From Embleya scabrispora DSM 41855 (GTDB lineage Bacteria; Actinomycetota; Actinomycetes; Streptomycetales; Streptomycetaceae): a stretch of 64,000 nucleotides of DNA. Position 1 is the stretch's first letter. Every line of letters begins with the position of its first letter. Where the stretch lies: assembly GCF_000372745.1 (NCBI RefSeq), contig NZ_KB889688.1:27440-91439 (forward strand), read 5' to 3'. Of this stretch, positions 8,529 to 17,515 are shown one piece after another. A program made the position numbers and the translations under genes. Under the pieces are notes generated by a model that had not been told where the DNA came from, searched no databases, and saw only the letters and a list, made by a program, of their open reading frames with translations.

Positions 8529-9691
8529 TAGACCGCCGCCCGGACGCCGGCCGCGGCCCGCACCGCGGCGACCACCCGGTCCTGCTGTGCCTCGGTCAAA
8601 TCGTGGAACAGCGGCAGGATCAGCGAGTCCCGGGTCAGCCGCTCGGTGGCGGGCAGCGGCACGTGTTCGACGTCGGCATAGGCCGGTTCCAGATGCGCGG
8701 CCATGATCCCGCGCCGCGCCGAGATGCCCGCCCGGGCCAGTTCCCCGAGCAGGTCGTCGCGCGACATCGGGAAGTCCTCGGGCAGCAGCACCCAGAACGC
8801 CTGATAGTTGGTCAGCCCGTGGGCCGGATCGGCCGCCGTCTCCAACCCGGCCACCCCGGCGAGCAACTCACGGTATCGAGCCGCCAGTTCTCGACGCCTG
8901 GCGACCATCGCGGGCAGCCGGCCCAACTGCACCAGGCCGACCGCCGCCTGGATGTCGGTCATCCGGTAGTTGAAGCCGAGTTCGTCGTAGCTCTCCACCA
9001 CCGGCGCACCGCCCGCGCGATCCGCCGCGTCCCGATCGGCCGCGCTCACGCTCATCCCGTGCTCGCGCAACCGGCGCAGCCGCGGTGCCGCGCTCTCGCG
9101 CGCGAGCGTGAGCATGCCGCCCTCGCCGGTGGTCAGCAGTTTGCGCGGGTGGAAGGAGAACGTCGCGGACATCGCCCCGGCGCCCACCGGACGACCCCGG
9201 TACGTCGAGCCCGCCGCGCACGCCGCGTCCTCCACCACCACGATGCCGCGGGCGTCCACCAGCGCCCGCACACCGTCCAGGTCGGCCGGAATGCCGCCCT
9301 GGTCGACCAGGATCACCGCGCGCGTCGCGGCGGTGAGCACCGGCTCGATCGTCTGCGGACTCAGGTTCCCGGTGGCGAGCTCGACATCGGCGAACACCGG
9401 GCGCGCGCCCACGTAGCGCACCGCGTTGGCGGTGGCCACGAAGGACAGCGACGGCACCACGACCTCGTCACCCGGCCCCACACCGGCGTTGATCAGTGCC
9501 AGATGCAGCGCCGTGGTGCACGAGGACACGGCGATCGCCGCGGGCACCTCGACATACTCCGCGAACGCCCGCTCGAAGGCGGCCACCCGAGGTCCCTGGG
9601 CCACCCACCCGGAGCGCACCGCGTCCGCCGCGGCAACGGCCTCCTCCTCGCCCATCCAGGGCCGCATCACCGGAATTCGTTCCATGCTCAT
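8528..9691 (-). CDS. DegT/DnrJ/EryC1/StrS aminotransferase (ArnB/PglE-like, probable C4 type)
   Basis: A 387-residue PLP sugar aminotransferase of a different subclass from its neighbour at 6692. Its opening IPVMRPWMGEEEAVAAADAV and SGWVAQGPRVAAFERAFAEY, and the Schiff-base Lys184 in FSFHPRKLLTTGEGGML, match the ArnB/PglE/PerA group that usually aminates 4-keto sugars. VSSCTTALHLAL binds the PLP phosphate. The ATG at 9691 follows GGGGGAAGG; a second ATG two codons in is possible. A 97-base gap separates it from the epimerase upstream, the only sizeable gap in the operon. PglE-type enzymes are usually followed by a PglD-type acyltransferase, exactly as here. Confidence 0.88.
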   Translation of the reverse strand: MSMERIPVMRPWMGEEEAVAAADAVRSGWVAQGPRVAAFERAFAEYVEVPAAIAVSSCTTALHLALINAGVGPGDEVVVPSLSFVATANAVRYVGARPVFADVELATGNLSPQTIEPVLTAATRAVILVDQGGIPADLDGVRALVDARGIVVVEDAACAAGSTYRGRPVGAGAMSATFSFHPRKLLTTGEGGMLTLARESAAPRLRRLREHGMSVSAADRDAADRAGGAPVVESYDELGFNYRMTDIQAAVGLVQLGRLPAMVARRRELAARYRELLAGVAGLETAADPAHGLTNYQAFWVLLPEDFPMSRDDLLGELARAGISARRGIMAAHLEPAYADVEHVPLPATERLTRDSLILPLFHDLTEAQQDRVVAAVRAAAGVRAAV

Positions 9692-9788
9692 CGTGCCTTC
9701 CCCCAGTCCGGTCGCCCGCCCATACCCGTCCCGCCCGCGTCCGCCCCGCACCCGGTACCCACCGAACCCCCTCGGTGCCCCGATCGGC

Positions 9789-10754
9789 TCAGACCGCGTC
9801 CCGCCACCACGCCACCAGTCGGCGCAGCCCCTCGTCGATGTCCACCTCCGCGGTGAAGCCCAACTCCCTCGCGGCCTTGGTGGTATCGGCCAGTCGCCGG
9901 GTCACCCCACCGCTCGCGCGCGCCGGGCCGTACTCGATGCCCAGCCCGTCCGCGCCCATCACCGCCAGCAGCCGCTCGGCCAGTCCGCGCAGCGAAGTCT
10001 CGCTCCCGGACGCGATGTTGAACACTTCTCCGGCGGCATCGGCTTGCGCGGCAAGGAGGTTGGCACGTGCGATGTCCTCGGTGTACACGAAGTCCATGGT
10101 CTGCAGGCCGTCGCCGAAGATCAACGGGGGTTCCCCCTTGCCGATCCGCTCCATCCAGCGGATCAGCACCTCGGTGTACAGGCCGTGCACGTCCATCCGC
10201 GGGCCGTAGACGTTGAAGTAGCGCAGCGCCACGTAGTCCAGGCCGTACATCGCCCGGAAGCTGCGCAGCAGGCCCTCGTTGAACAGCTTGGCCGCGCCGT
10301 AGAGCGTGTCGTTGTCGTACGGGTGGTGCAGCTCGGTGGTCGGGAACTGTTCGGCGAGCCCGTAGACCGACGCCGAGGAGGAGGTGACCACCTTGCGCAC
10401 GTCGGCGGCGACCGCCGCCTCCATGACGTCGTAGGTGCCGTCCACGAGCACCTCCAGCGCGAGCCGGGGTTCCTCCACGCACTGCGTGATCCGGATCGCG
10501 GCGAGGTGGAAGAGCACATCGGCGCCCGGCATCAGCCGGGCCAGCAGCGGCCGGTCGCGGATGTCGCCGTCGACCAGCTCGACCCGCTCGTCGGTCAGCG
10601 CCGCGGCCAGGTTGCCCCGGTGCCCGCGGGTCAGGTTGTCCAGGACGACCACCCGCGCGGCCCCGGCGGCGAGCAGCCGGTCGACGATCGTGGACCCGAT
10701 GGTCCCCGCGCCGCCGGTGACCACACAGCGCGAACCGGCGATCTCGACACCCAT
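9789..10754 (-). CDS. NAD-dependent epimerase/dehydratase (extended SDR)
   Basis: A 321-residue extended short-chain dehydrogenase acting on a nucleotide sugar. It has the cofactor motif TGGAGTIG near residue 14, VVLDNLTRGH, FHLAAIRITQCVEEP, the catalytic Tyr152-x3-Lys156 in YGAAKLFNEG, and RYFNVYGPRMD. It looks like a UDP-hexose 4-epimerase or epimerase/dehydratase; there is no sequence basis for choosing the substrate. A full-length 4,6-dehydratase signature is not obvious. The ATG shares one base with the stop of the oxidoreductase upstream (TGATG), with GGGAG eight bases before it. In the operon it may supply the keto sugar for one of the aminotransferases. Confidence 0.85.
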   Translation of the reverse strand: MGVEIAGSRCVVTGGAGTIGSTIVDRLLAAGAARVVVLDNLTRGHRGNLAAALTDERVELVDGDIRDRPLLARLMPGADVLFHLAAIRITQCVEEPRLALEVLVDGTYDVMEAAVAADVRKVVTSSSASVYGLAEQFPTTELHHPYDNDTLYGAAKLFNEGLLRSFRAMYGLDYVALRYFNVYGPRMDVHGLYTEVLIRWMERIGKGEPPLIFGDGLQTMDFVYTEDIARANLLAAQADAAGEVFNIASGSETSLRGLAERLLAVMGADGLGIEYGPARASGGVTRRLADTTKAARELGFTAEVDIDEGLRRLVAWWRDAV

Positions 10755-11812
10755 CAGAGTTCTCCCACCGCGACGGTGGCGCCGCCCAGGTCCAGGCTGC
10801 GCGAGGCGGCCTCCAACAGTTCCAGTACCCGCAGACCCGCGCGACCGTCGGTCAGCGCCGGCCGGGACGTGCCGATCGCGTCGGCGAACTCGGCCATCAC
10901 CGCGCGCAGCGCCTCCCGCTCGGGCAGCGCGGGCGAGACCACGTCGCCCACCCGGTAGGAGATCAGCTTCTCCCGCCGCGCCTCCCGGCTGAGCGCGGCG
11001 TCCTCGGCGAGGTCGATGCCCTTGTCGTGCACCTGGAGTCGGGCCGCGGGATTGGTGTCGTCCCACACCAGGGTGCGCCGGGAGCCGCCGATGATGGTGG
11101 TGCGCACCTTGGTCGGCGAGAGCCAGTTCACATGCACGTGTGCGATGGCCTCGTTGCTCAGCCGCAACACCAGGTAGGCCAGGCAGGCCCGGCCGGTGCC
11201 GAGCGGGTCCGCGCCGTGGGCCGCCACCGACACCGGGCGCACCCCGGGCGGCAGGATGAAGTCCAGGATGGACAGATCGTGCGGCGCGAGGTCCCACAAC
11301 ACGTCCACGTCCGGCTGGACCAGGCCCAGGTTGATCCGTACCGAGTCGAAGAAGCGGATGTCGCCCAGCTCGCCGCCGTGGATCAGCTCGCGGATGTACC
11401 GGACCACCGGCATGTAGCAGAACGTGTGATCGCACATCAGCGTCAGCCCGTTGCGCTCGGCCAGTTCGACCAGCTTGACCGCGTCCGCGTGCTCGGCCGT
11501 GATCGGCTTCTCGACCAGGACGTGCTTGCCCGCCTCCAGCGCCGCCGCGACCAGCTCGAAGTGCGTCGCGGCCGGCGTCGCGATCGCCACGGCGTGCACC
11601 GCGGGGTCGGCGAGCACCTCCTGATAGGACGTGCTCACCCGGACGGTGCTGTAATCCCCCAGCACCGCACGGGCCCGCGCCTCGTCGAGATCACACAGCC
11701 ATTCCAGCCGCAGAGCCGGTGTGGCCTGCGCGTTGCGCACCAGATTGGGGCCCCAGTAGCCGGCCCCTATGACGGCGAGCCCGATGGCTCGCCCAGACCC
11801 GGAATTCGACAT
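10754..11812 (-). CDS. Gfo/Idh/MocA family oxidoreductase (WbpB-like)
   Basis: A 352-residue NAD(P)-dependent oxidoreductase and the first gene of the minus-strand sugar operon. The N-terminal Rossmann motif is AVIGAGYWGPNLVRN, followed by the family's EKP motif in GKHVLVEKPITA (about residues 93-104). A central HTFCYMPVVRYIRELI and WDLAPHDLSILDF follow, where the His-x-x-Asp-like element sits in the substrate site. In the WbpABED pathway the MocA-type enzyme WbpB oxidises C3 of UDP-GlcNAcA before amination. The presence of a WbpA-like dehydrogenase, a WbpE-like aminotransferase and an acyltransferase in this locus supports that role, though it is inference. The ATG at 11812 begins MSNSGSGRAIGLAV. 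Confidence 0.87.
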   Translation of the reverse strand: MSNSGSGRAIGLAVIGAGYWGPNLVRNAQATPALRLEWLCDLDEARARAVLGDYSTVRVSTSYQEVLADPAVHAVAIATPAATHFELVAAALEAGKHVLVEKPITAEHADAVKLVELAERNGLTLMCDHTFCYMPVVRYIRELIHGGELGDIRFFDSVRINLGLVQPDVDVLWDLAPHDLSILDFILPPGVRPVSVAAHGADPLGTGRACLAYLVLRLSNEAIAHVHVNWLSPTKVRTTIIGGSRRTLVWDDTNPAARLQVHDKGIDLAEDAALSREARREKLISYRVGDVVSPALPEREALRAVMAEFADAIGTSRPALTDGRAGLRVLELLEAASRSLDLGGATVAVGEL

Positions 11813-12101
11813 GACGGATCGTCAACTCCCCTTGCAACCCCCCGGCCGCGCGGGCCCAGCCGCCGCACGGCACCCCCACTCGAACGAAGCTAGCGTCCGA
11901 TCCGCTCCGCCGCGGGCCAACCGGGAAATCCGCGGGTCGGACCGAACTGCAAAGATCTTTCCGGGAGTCCCGGTTACACGGGTCGCCGAGACGTTTGGCA
12001 CGCTGTTGCACGCACAGTCACGATCCGGGCGCCGGCATGATCGATCCGTCGACACAAGCCGCGTCGACCGAAGCAGCACATGAACGAGAAGGGAACGCCA
12101 C
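11813..12101. other. Divergent promoter region, sugar operon / deaminase-SUKH pair
   Basis: 289 bases between two divergent transcription units. Promoters for both must lie here, but no convincing -35/-10 pair was found on either strand. The middle part (11935-12030) is slightly richer in A and T and contains GCAAAGATCTTTCC, a short AAAGATCTTT palindrome that could be an operator. Confidence 0.4.
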
Positions 12102-12617
12102 GTGGCCGCGGGTACTCCGACGACGACACTGGCGAAGGAACGTACGGCGGAAGTGGATCCGGAACTCGAACCGGCGGGTCCCGACCCGCGCGAGAGGGGT
12201 GCGCCCGGGGGCACCCGCGAGAGCATCCTCCCGGCCGTGGCGGCCGCGCTGTTCATCGGCAAGCGCATCCGCACCCGGGCCGGTGCCAAGGGCGACACCG
12301 TGCCGACGGCGCATCCGCTGGTCCGGGACTTCCTGATGGCCCTCCCGGTCGAGGCACGCGAGCGCTGGCGGGGCCGCTGCCCCGAGGTCGAGCTGGTGTC
12401 CGAGCACCTTTTCGAGGCCGAGGCGGCGCGCACCAAGCGGGCGGCCCGGCGGCCGTTCACCGTGCAGGAGGCACGACGCTCGCTCAAGGGGGCCAAGCTG
12501 ACCCTGCGCCGGATCCGCGAGGACGGCGACCCACGACACGACACGTATCAACCGCCGTGTCGATCCTGCGCACCGATGCTCGAACACTTCGGCGTCGCGC
12601 CGACGGAAAGCGGCTGA
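12102..12617 (+). CDS. YwqJ-like deaminase-fold protein
   Basis: A 171-residue protein with a nucleoside-deaminase-like zinc signature: Cys93-Pro-Glu95 in RCPEVELVSE (a C-x-E variant of the H-x-E motif) and Cys153-x2-Cys156 in QPPCRSCAPML. This pattern and the Streptomyces-type layout match YwqJ-related putative deaminases, a family known from polymorphic toxin systems. No secretion signal, RHS repeat or WXG domain is attached, so it is either a stand-alone effector-like enzyme or a domesticated one. The start is a GTG with GAAGGGA eight bases upstream. It ends two bases before a SUKH-3 gene, which is the classical partner of such deaminases. A deaminase target (nucleotide or nucleic acid) is unknown. 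Confidence 0.72.
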   Translation: MAAGTPTTTLAKERTAEVDPELEPAGPDPRERGAPGGTRESILPAVAAALFIGKRIRTRAGAKGDTVPTAHPLVRDFLMALPVEARERWRGRCPEVELVSEHLFEAEAARTKRAARRPFTVQEARRSLKGAKLTLRRIREDGDPRHDTYQPPCRSCAPMLEHFGVAPTESG

Positions 12618-12618
12618 C

Positions 12619-13101
12619 GTGTCCCGCTTCTCCACCGACGTGGTGCACGAACTCAAGCGGGCCGGCTGGACCGTGGGTCGACGCCGGCTGGCCCAGGCCG
12701 AGGCGTGGGCCCGGCAGATCAGCGACCACGAGTCGCCCGACGGGCACCGGCACAGCGTGTTCCCGGCGGCGCTGGTGGCCTGGGCCGAGTTCGGCACGCT
12801 GCACTTCGCCATCGGCGGCGCGGGCAAGGACGTGCTCCGCCGACCCTTCACCATCGACCCCACCCGAGGGCTGCACCTGCCGCGCACGCTCACCGACGTG
12901 GGCCGCGCGCTGGGCACCCCGCTGGCCCCGCTGGGCGACGAGGACGACGGCAGCAGCTATCTGGCGATCGACCCGAGCGGCCGGGTGTTCGGCCTGGACC
13001 ACACCGGCGAGTGGTTCATCGGCTCGTCGATGGACACCGCGATCAGCACGCTGGTCCTGGGGCTGGCGCCGGTGCGCATCCGCGACAACGGGCGCTGGTA
13101 G
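12619..13101 (+). CDS. SUKH-3 domain protein (probable immunity partner)
   Basis: A 160-residue protein starting RFSTDVVHELKRAGWTVGRR, the characteristic N-terminal helix of SUKH-3 proteins. Downstream are ALVAWAEFGTLHF and, near the C-terminus, SSYLAIDPSGRVFGLDHTGEWFIG, the beta-rich core of the SMI1/KNR4 fold. SUKH proteins neutralise nuclease and deaminase toxins by direct binding. It begins two bases after the YwqJ-like deaminase stop, so the pair is co-transcribed. By family knowledge the pair is a toxin-immunity or regulatory couple; this is not shown by the sequence itself. The GTG start is set by homologous N-terminus rather than by a strong ribosome site. Confidence 0.78.
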   Translation: MSRFSTDVVHELKRAGWTVGRRRLAQAEAWARQISDHESPDGHRHSVFPAALVAWAEFGTLHFAIGGAGKDVLRRPFTIDPTRGLHLPRTLTDVGRALGTPLAPLGDEDDGSSYLAIDPSGRVFGLDHTGEWFIGSSMDTAISTLVLGLAPVRIRDNGRW

Positions 13102-13117
13102 CCGCCCGGATACGGCC

Positions 13118-13148
13118 GAGGGCGGGTCTCCCCGGGGAGCCCGCCCTC
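13118..13148. terminator. Bidirectional hairpin between SUKH-3 gene and pth
   Basis: GAGGGCGGG and CCCGCCCTC pair perfectly, with an inner CTCCCCGGGGAG that extends the stem. It lies between convergent genes and probably stops both. Confidence 0.75.
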
Positions 13149-13202
13149 ACTCGTGCATCCCGTACAAGACGGTCGGGTTTCGGGTGTTCCGACCGCCGTC
13201 GG

Positions 13203-13799
13203 TCAGGTGTTGAAGGTGTTCTGCGCGCGCTCCAGACCCTCGCGAACCAGCGCCTCGCACGCGTCGGCCGCACGATCCACCTCGAACGCGAGTTCCTTGC
13301 GCTCGGTCGCGGAGAAGTCCTTGAGCACGAACGCGGCGACGTCCATCCGCCCGGGCGGGCGACCGATGCCGAACCGCACCCGCAGGTAGTCGGGTCCGAG
13401 CGACCTGGTGATCGACTTCAGGCCGTTGTGCCCGTTGTCGCCGCCACCGCGCTTGAGCCGCAGCACGCCGAAGTCGACGTCCAACTCGTCGTGGACCGCG
13501 ATGATGTTCGCGACCGGGATCTTGTAGAAGTCGCGCAGCGCGGTCACCGGACCGCCGGACAGGTTCATGAACGACATCGGCTTGGCCAGCACCACCCGGT
13601 GCGGGCCGATCCGGGTCTCCACCACCTGAGCGCGCGACTTGTGCGCCTTGAACTTCGAACGATCCCGCTCGGCGAGCAGATCGACGACCATGAACCCGAC
13701 GTTGTGGCGATTCCCGGCGTACTCGGGCCCGGGATTGCCGAGGCCCACGACCAACCACGGACTGTTCTCCGTGCCGGCGTGGGCCTGCGACTCACTCAT
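13203..13799 (-). CDS. pth: Peptidyl-tRNA hydrolase
   Basis: A 198-residue Pth, which frees tRNA from peptidyl-tRNA dropped by ribosomes. Conserved features are [21 protein letters not shown], containing the catalytic His32 and Asn33, [13 protein letters not shown], the catalytic Asp region [24 protein letters not shown] and [15 protein letters not shown]. The ATG begins MSESQAHAG. It lies downstream of rplY by 42 bases on the same strand, the usual actinomycete rplY-pth pairing, and converges on the SUKH-3 gene. Confidence 0.96.
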   Translation of the reverse strand: MSESQAHAGTENSPWLVVGLGNPGPEYAGNRHNVGFMVVDLLAERDRSKFKAHKSRAQVVETRIGPHRVVLAKPMSFMNLSGGPVTALRDFYKIPVANIIAVHDELDVDFGVLRLKRGGGDNGHNGLKSITRSLGPDYLRVRFGIGRPPGRMDVAAFVLKDFSATERKELAFEVDRAADACEALVREGLERAQNTFNT

Positions 13800-13841
13800 G
13801 ATGTTGTTGTCCCCGCGTTCGTCCTACGACAACGGACCCGA

Positions 13842-14420
13842 TCAGGCCTCGTCGGCCGTGGTCTCCTCGGCGGTCGGCTCCGGAGCCGACGGGGTGAGGA
13901 TGTGCAGGATGACCGCTTCGGGGTCGCCCGCGAGCGCGGTGCCCTTCGGCAGCTTGATGTCCTTGGCGTGCACCGAGGCGCCCGGCTCCAGGCCGGTCAC
14001 GTCGATCTCGATGGTCTCGGGAAGCGCGGTCGCCTCGGCCTCGACGGGGAGCGCCGGGACGACGGTCTCGAGCAGGCCGCCCGGGGCGATCTCGCCGACC
14101 GTGCTGACCGGAACCTCGACCGTGACCGTCTCGCCCTTCTGGACGATCAGGAGGTCGACGTGCTCCAGGTGACGCTTGATCGGGTGGCGCTGTACGTCCT
14201 TGGGCAGGGCGAGCTGCGCCTTGCCGTCGATGTCCAGCGAGAACAGGACGTTGGGGGTCTTGAGCGCGAGCATGAGCTCGTGGCCCGGAAGCGCAAGGTG
14301 GAGCGGAGCGGAGCCGTGACCGTAGAGGACGGCCGGCACCTTACCCGCGCGACGGGCGCGACGGGCGGCACCCTTGCCGAACTCGGAACGCGGCTCGGCG
14401 ACGATACGGACCTCGGACAC
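13842..14420 (-). CDS. rplY: 50S ribosomal protein L25/general stress protein Ctc
   Basis: A 192-residue L25 of the long CTC type, which binds 5S rRNA in the large subunit. It begins VSEVRIVAEPRSEFGKGAAR and continues RARRAGKVPAVLYGHG, then the HPIKRHLEHVDLL signature, and finishes with the C-terminal TL5-like beta domain and an acidic tail rich in Glu and Ala. A GTG start at 14420 is chosen because AGGAG lies eight bases upstream and the N-terminus then matches the family; a reading frame open further upstream has no support. It precedes pth. Confidence 0.95.
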   Translation of the reverse strand: MSEVRIVAEPRSEFGKGAARRARRAGKVPAVLYGHGSAPLHLALPGHELMLALKTPNVLFSLDIDGKAQLALPKDVQRHPIKRHLEHVDLLIVQKGETVTVEVPVSTVGEIAPGGLLETVVPALPVEAEATALPETIEIDVTGLEPGASVHAKDIKLPKGTALAGDPEAVILHILTPSAPEPTAEETTADEA

Positions 14421-14830
14421 GACGGGTACTCCTCGAACGACGCGATGGCGGATGGCGGGGCGGGGTCCCCATGGTGCGGATCGACTGCGGACGGTGATGG
14501 CCGGAGTCGGTTCGTAGGTGCCCGAGTGGCACCGGGTCCCCTGCAAAAGCCTTGGAGGAGTACACGACACACAACTACCGCGTCGATCACGGAGCAAGTA
14601 GCGCGCATCCCTCGCCGGGCAACCCCGTTAGCCTACCCGCTCTTCTCGGTCACCCCGAAATCGGGTCGCGCCGAGCGCCACTCGAACGAGTGACAGAGCA
14701 CCCCCCATTCGGGGCAAGATACCTCGAAAAGCAGGTGGGCACACATACGCCGCCCGGCCCAACGGCCGGGCGGCGTACGCGAGTTACAGCTCAAACGACC
14801 CATTCGGGCCGAGCCGGGCGGTGCCGTGGG
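14421..14830. other. Intergenic region between prs and rplY
   Basis: 410 bases without a gene. The right part holds the prs terminator hairpin (14746-14777). The left part must contain the minus-strand promoter and leader of rplY. No defined promoter hexamers or structured RNA were recognised. Confidence 0.5.
14746..14777 (-). terminator. Hairpin terminator after prs
   Basis: TACGCCGCCCGGCC pairs perfectly with GGCCGGGCGGCGTA around CAAC, 54 bases beyond the prs stop in the direction of transcription. It should close the glmU-prs operon. Confidence 0.8.
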
Positions 14831-15808
14831 TCAGCTGTGGCCGTCGAACAGGCTCGTGACCGAACCGTCCTCGAAGACCTCACGGATCGCACGGCCCACC
14901 ATCGGGGCGATCGACAGGATGGTCAGCTTGTCGAACTGACGCCCCTCCTCGATCGGCAGCGAGTTGGTCACGATGACCTCGCTGATCCGCGAGTTCTTCA
15001 GCCGGTCCACGGCGGGGCCGGACAGCACCGCGTGGGTGGCGGCCACGATCACGTCGGCGGCGCCGTTCTCGTACAGCGCGTCGGCGGCGGCGCAGATCGT
15101 GCCACCGGTGTCGATCATGTCGTCGACCAGGACGCACGTACGGCCGGTGACGTCACCGACCACCTCGTGCACGGTGACCTCGTTGGCGATGTTGGGGTCG
15201 CGACGCTTGTGGATGATCGCCAGCGGCGCGCCGAGGCGGTCCGTCCACTGGTCGGCCACCCGCACCCGGCCGGCGTCCGGGGAGACCACGGTGAGCCGCT
15301 CGCGGTCCACCCGCTTGCCGACGTGGTCGGCCAGCAGCGGCAGCGCGAACAGGTGGTCCACCGGGCCGTCGAAGAAGCCCTGGATCTGCGACGTGTGCAG
15401 GTCCACGGCCATCAGCCGGTCGGCCCCCGCGGTCTTGAACAGGTCCGCCATCAGACGGGCCGAGATCGGCTCGCGACCGCGGTGCTTCTTGTCCTGCCGG
15501 GCATAGCCGTAGAAAGGCACGATGACCGTGATGCGCTTGGCGGAGGCCCGCTTGAGCGCGTCGATCATGATCAGCTGTTCCATGATCCACGTGTTGATCG
15601 GAGCCGTGTGGCTCTGGATCACGAACGCGTCGGCACCTCGCACGGAGTCCTCGAACCGTACGTAGATCTCCCCGTTGGCGAACTCGAAGGCCTTGGTGGG
15701 AACGAGATCCGCACCGAGCTCCGAGGCCACCTCCTTCGCAAGTTCGGGGTGGGCCCTGCCCGTGAAGAGCATGAGCTTGCGCTCAGGCGTCACCTTGATC
15801 CCGCTCAC
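14831..15808 (-). CDS. prs: Ribose-phosphate pyrophosphokinase (PRPP synthetase)
   Basis: A 325-residue class I PRPP synthetase, making PRPP from ribose 5-phosphate and ATP for nucleotides, His and Trp. It shows [35 protein letters not shown], the ATP flexible loop region [20 protein letters not shown], the catalytic histidine segment [19 protein letters not shown], and the PRPP-binding loop [11 protein letters not shown]. The GTG start overlaps the glmU stop by four bases (GTGA), so translation is coupled. The glmU-prs order is typical of actinobacteria. Confidence 0.97.
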   Translation of the reverse strand: MSGIKVTPERKLMLFTGRAHPELAKEVASELGADLVPTKAFEFANGEIYVRFEDSVRGADAFVIQSHTAPINTWIMEQLIMIDALKRASAKRITVIVPFYGYARQDKKHRGREPISARLMADLFKTAGADRLMAVDLHTSQIQGFFDGPVDHLFALPLLADHVGKRVDRERLTVVSPDAGRVRVADQWTDRLGAPLAIIHKRRDPNIANEVTVHEVVGDVTGRTCVLVDDMIDTGGTICAAADALYENGAADVIVAATHAVLSGPAVDRLKNSRISEVIVTNSLPIEEGRQFDKLTILSIAPMVGRAIREVFEDGSVTSLFDGHS

Positions 15809-17343
15809 TGCACCGTCTCCTTGCCATTCGCCTCGGCAGAACCGTCGTTCGGCCCGGCCGTTGTGTGCACGTCACCCGAGTCGCCCTGCGTGACCGCGAG
15901 CGCGCGTTCGGCGGCCTGCGCCGAGGCCGTTCCCGCGCGTTTGCGTGCGACCCACCCGTCGATGTTGCGCTGGCGCCCCCGCGCCACCGCCATCGCGCCG
16001 GGTGGGACATCTTCGGTGATCGCCGATCCGGCGGCCGTGTAGGCACCGTCGCCGATCTCGATCGGGGCGATCAGCATGGTGTCGCTCCCCACCCGCACGT
16101 GGTCCCCGACCACCGTGTGGTGCTTGTTCACGCCGTCGTAGTTCACGAAGATCGTGGCCGCACCGATATTGGTACCCACCCCGATGGTCGCATCCCCGAC
16201 GTAGGACAGATGCGGCACCTTCGATCCCTCGCCCACCACGGCGTTCTTCATCTCCACGAAGCCGCCGACCTTGGCCCCCCGGGCGAGCCGGGTGCCCGGT
16301 CGCAGGTAGGTGTACGGACCCACGGTGGCCTCGGGGCCGATCTCGGCGCCCTCGCTCGTGGTGTTGTACACGTGGGCCCGCTCGCCGACGGCGGTGTCGC
16401 GCAGCGTGCAGTTGGGGCCCACCACGGCCTCGGCGGCGACGCTGGTCGCACCGTGCAGCTGGGTGTTGGGGTGGAGCACGGCATCCGGTTCGAACGTGGC
16501 GTCCACGTCGATCCAGGTGGTCGCGGGGTCGACCACGGTGACCCCGGCGCGCATCGCGGCCTCCACCAGGCGGTCGTTGAACACCCGACGCGCCTCGGCG
16601 AGCTGCACCCGGTCGTTGACGCCCAGGATCTCCCGGTGGTCCACGGCCGCGGCCGCGCCCACCCGGTGCCCGCCCTCGCGCAGCACGTGCAGCGTGTCGG
16701 TGAGGTATTCCTCGCCCTGGCTGTTGTGCGGCGTGATCTGACCGAGCGCCTCGCGCAACAGCTTGCCGTCGAAGGCGTACACGCCGGAGTTGATCTCGGC
16801 GATCGCACGCTGGGCGGCGGAGGCGTCCTTGTGCTCGACGATCGCGGTGACGGCGCCGCGCCCGTCGGGGGTGTTCTCCCGGACGATCCGGCCGTAGCCG
16901 GTCGGGTCGGGCACGACCGCGGAGAGCACGGTGACGGCGTTGCCCTCGCTCTCGTGGGTCGCGACCAGCGCGGCCAGGCTGTCCGTGGTCAACAGCGGGG
17001 TGTCCCCGCATGTGACCAGGACCACGCCGTCCGGCTCCCGGTTGCTCTCGGCGAGCCCGTCCAGGGCGACGCGCACGGCGTGACCGGTGCCGTTCTGCTG
17101 CTCCTGGACGACCACCCGGGCGGCGGGGTCCAGCTCGGACAGGTAGCTCGCGACCTTGTCCCGGCCGTGGCCGACGACAACGATCAGGTCTTCGGGATCC
17201 AGCCGTCTGGCGGCCTCGACCACATGCCCGACCATGGCCCGACCGGCCAGGGCGTGCAACACCTTCGGGGTGGTCTTGGAACGCATGCGGGTGCCCTCAC
17301 CCGCAGCAAGTACGACGACGGCAGCCGGGCGGATGGGGCTCAC
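15805..17343 (-). CDS. glmU: Bifunctional GlcN-1-P acetyltransferase / GlcNAc-1-P uridyltransferase
   Basis: A 512-residue GlmU that makes UDP-GlcNAc for peptidoglycan and, here, presumably for the UDP-HexNAc pathway upstream in the window. The N-terminal pyrophosphorylase domain has [19 protein letters not shown] and [15 protein letters not shown]. The C-terminal left-handed beta-helix has [20 protein letters not shown] and [17 protein letters not shown], the acetyltransferase site. The tail after residue 465 is Ala-rich and nonconserved. A GTG at 17343 is chosen because GAGGAG precedes it and the next residues match GlmU; a longer frame upstream lacks support. tRNA-Gln lies just upstream. 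Confidence 0.96.
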   Translation of the reverse strand: MSPIRPAAVVVLAAGEGTRMRSKTTPKVLHALAGRAMVGHVVEAARRLDPEDLIVVVGHGRDKVASYLSELDPAARVVVQEQQNGTGHAVRVALDGLAESNREPDGVVLVTCGDTPLLTTDSLAALVATHESEGNAVTVLSAVVPDPTGYGRIVRENTPDGRGAVTAIVEHKDASAAQRAIAEINSGVYAFDGKLLREALGQITPHNSQGEEYLTDTLHVLREGGHRVGAAAAVDHREILGVNDRVQLAEARRVFNDRLVEAAMRAGVTVVDPATTWIDVDATFEPDAVLHPNTQLHGATSVAAEAVVGPNCTLRDTAVGERAHVYNTTSEGAEIGPEATVGPYTYLRPGTRLARGAKVGGFVEMKNAVVGEGSKVPHLSYVGDATIGVGTNIGAATIFVNYDGVNKHHTVVGDHVRVGSDTMLIAPIEIGDGAYTAAGSAITEDVPPGAMAVARGRQRNIDGWVARKRAGTASAQAAERALAVTQGDSGDVHTTAGPNDGSAEANGKETVQ

Positions 17344-17515
17344 AGAGCAAGGCTCCTCGGCATCGCTGGCGGGGGATGCCCGACGACTCCGAAGGCCGAC
17401 TTCGGAGAAACGAGATGACGGCACGACGAAGCCGAGCCGAACAAACCGGGCCCTATGAGGATAGCGCCGTCGGGAGAAGGCTCCACGCGCCGCTGCGGCC
17501 GGCACTGCCGAAAGG

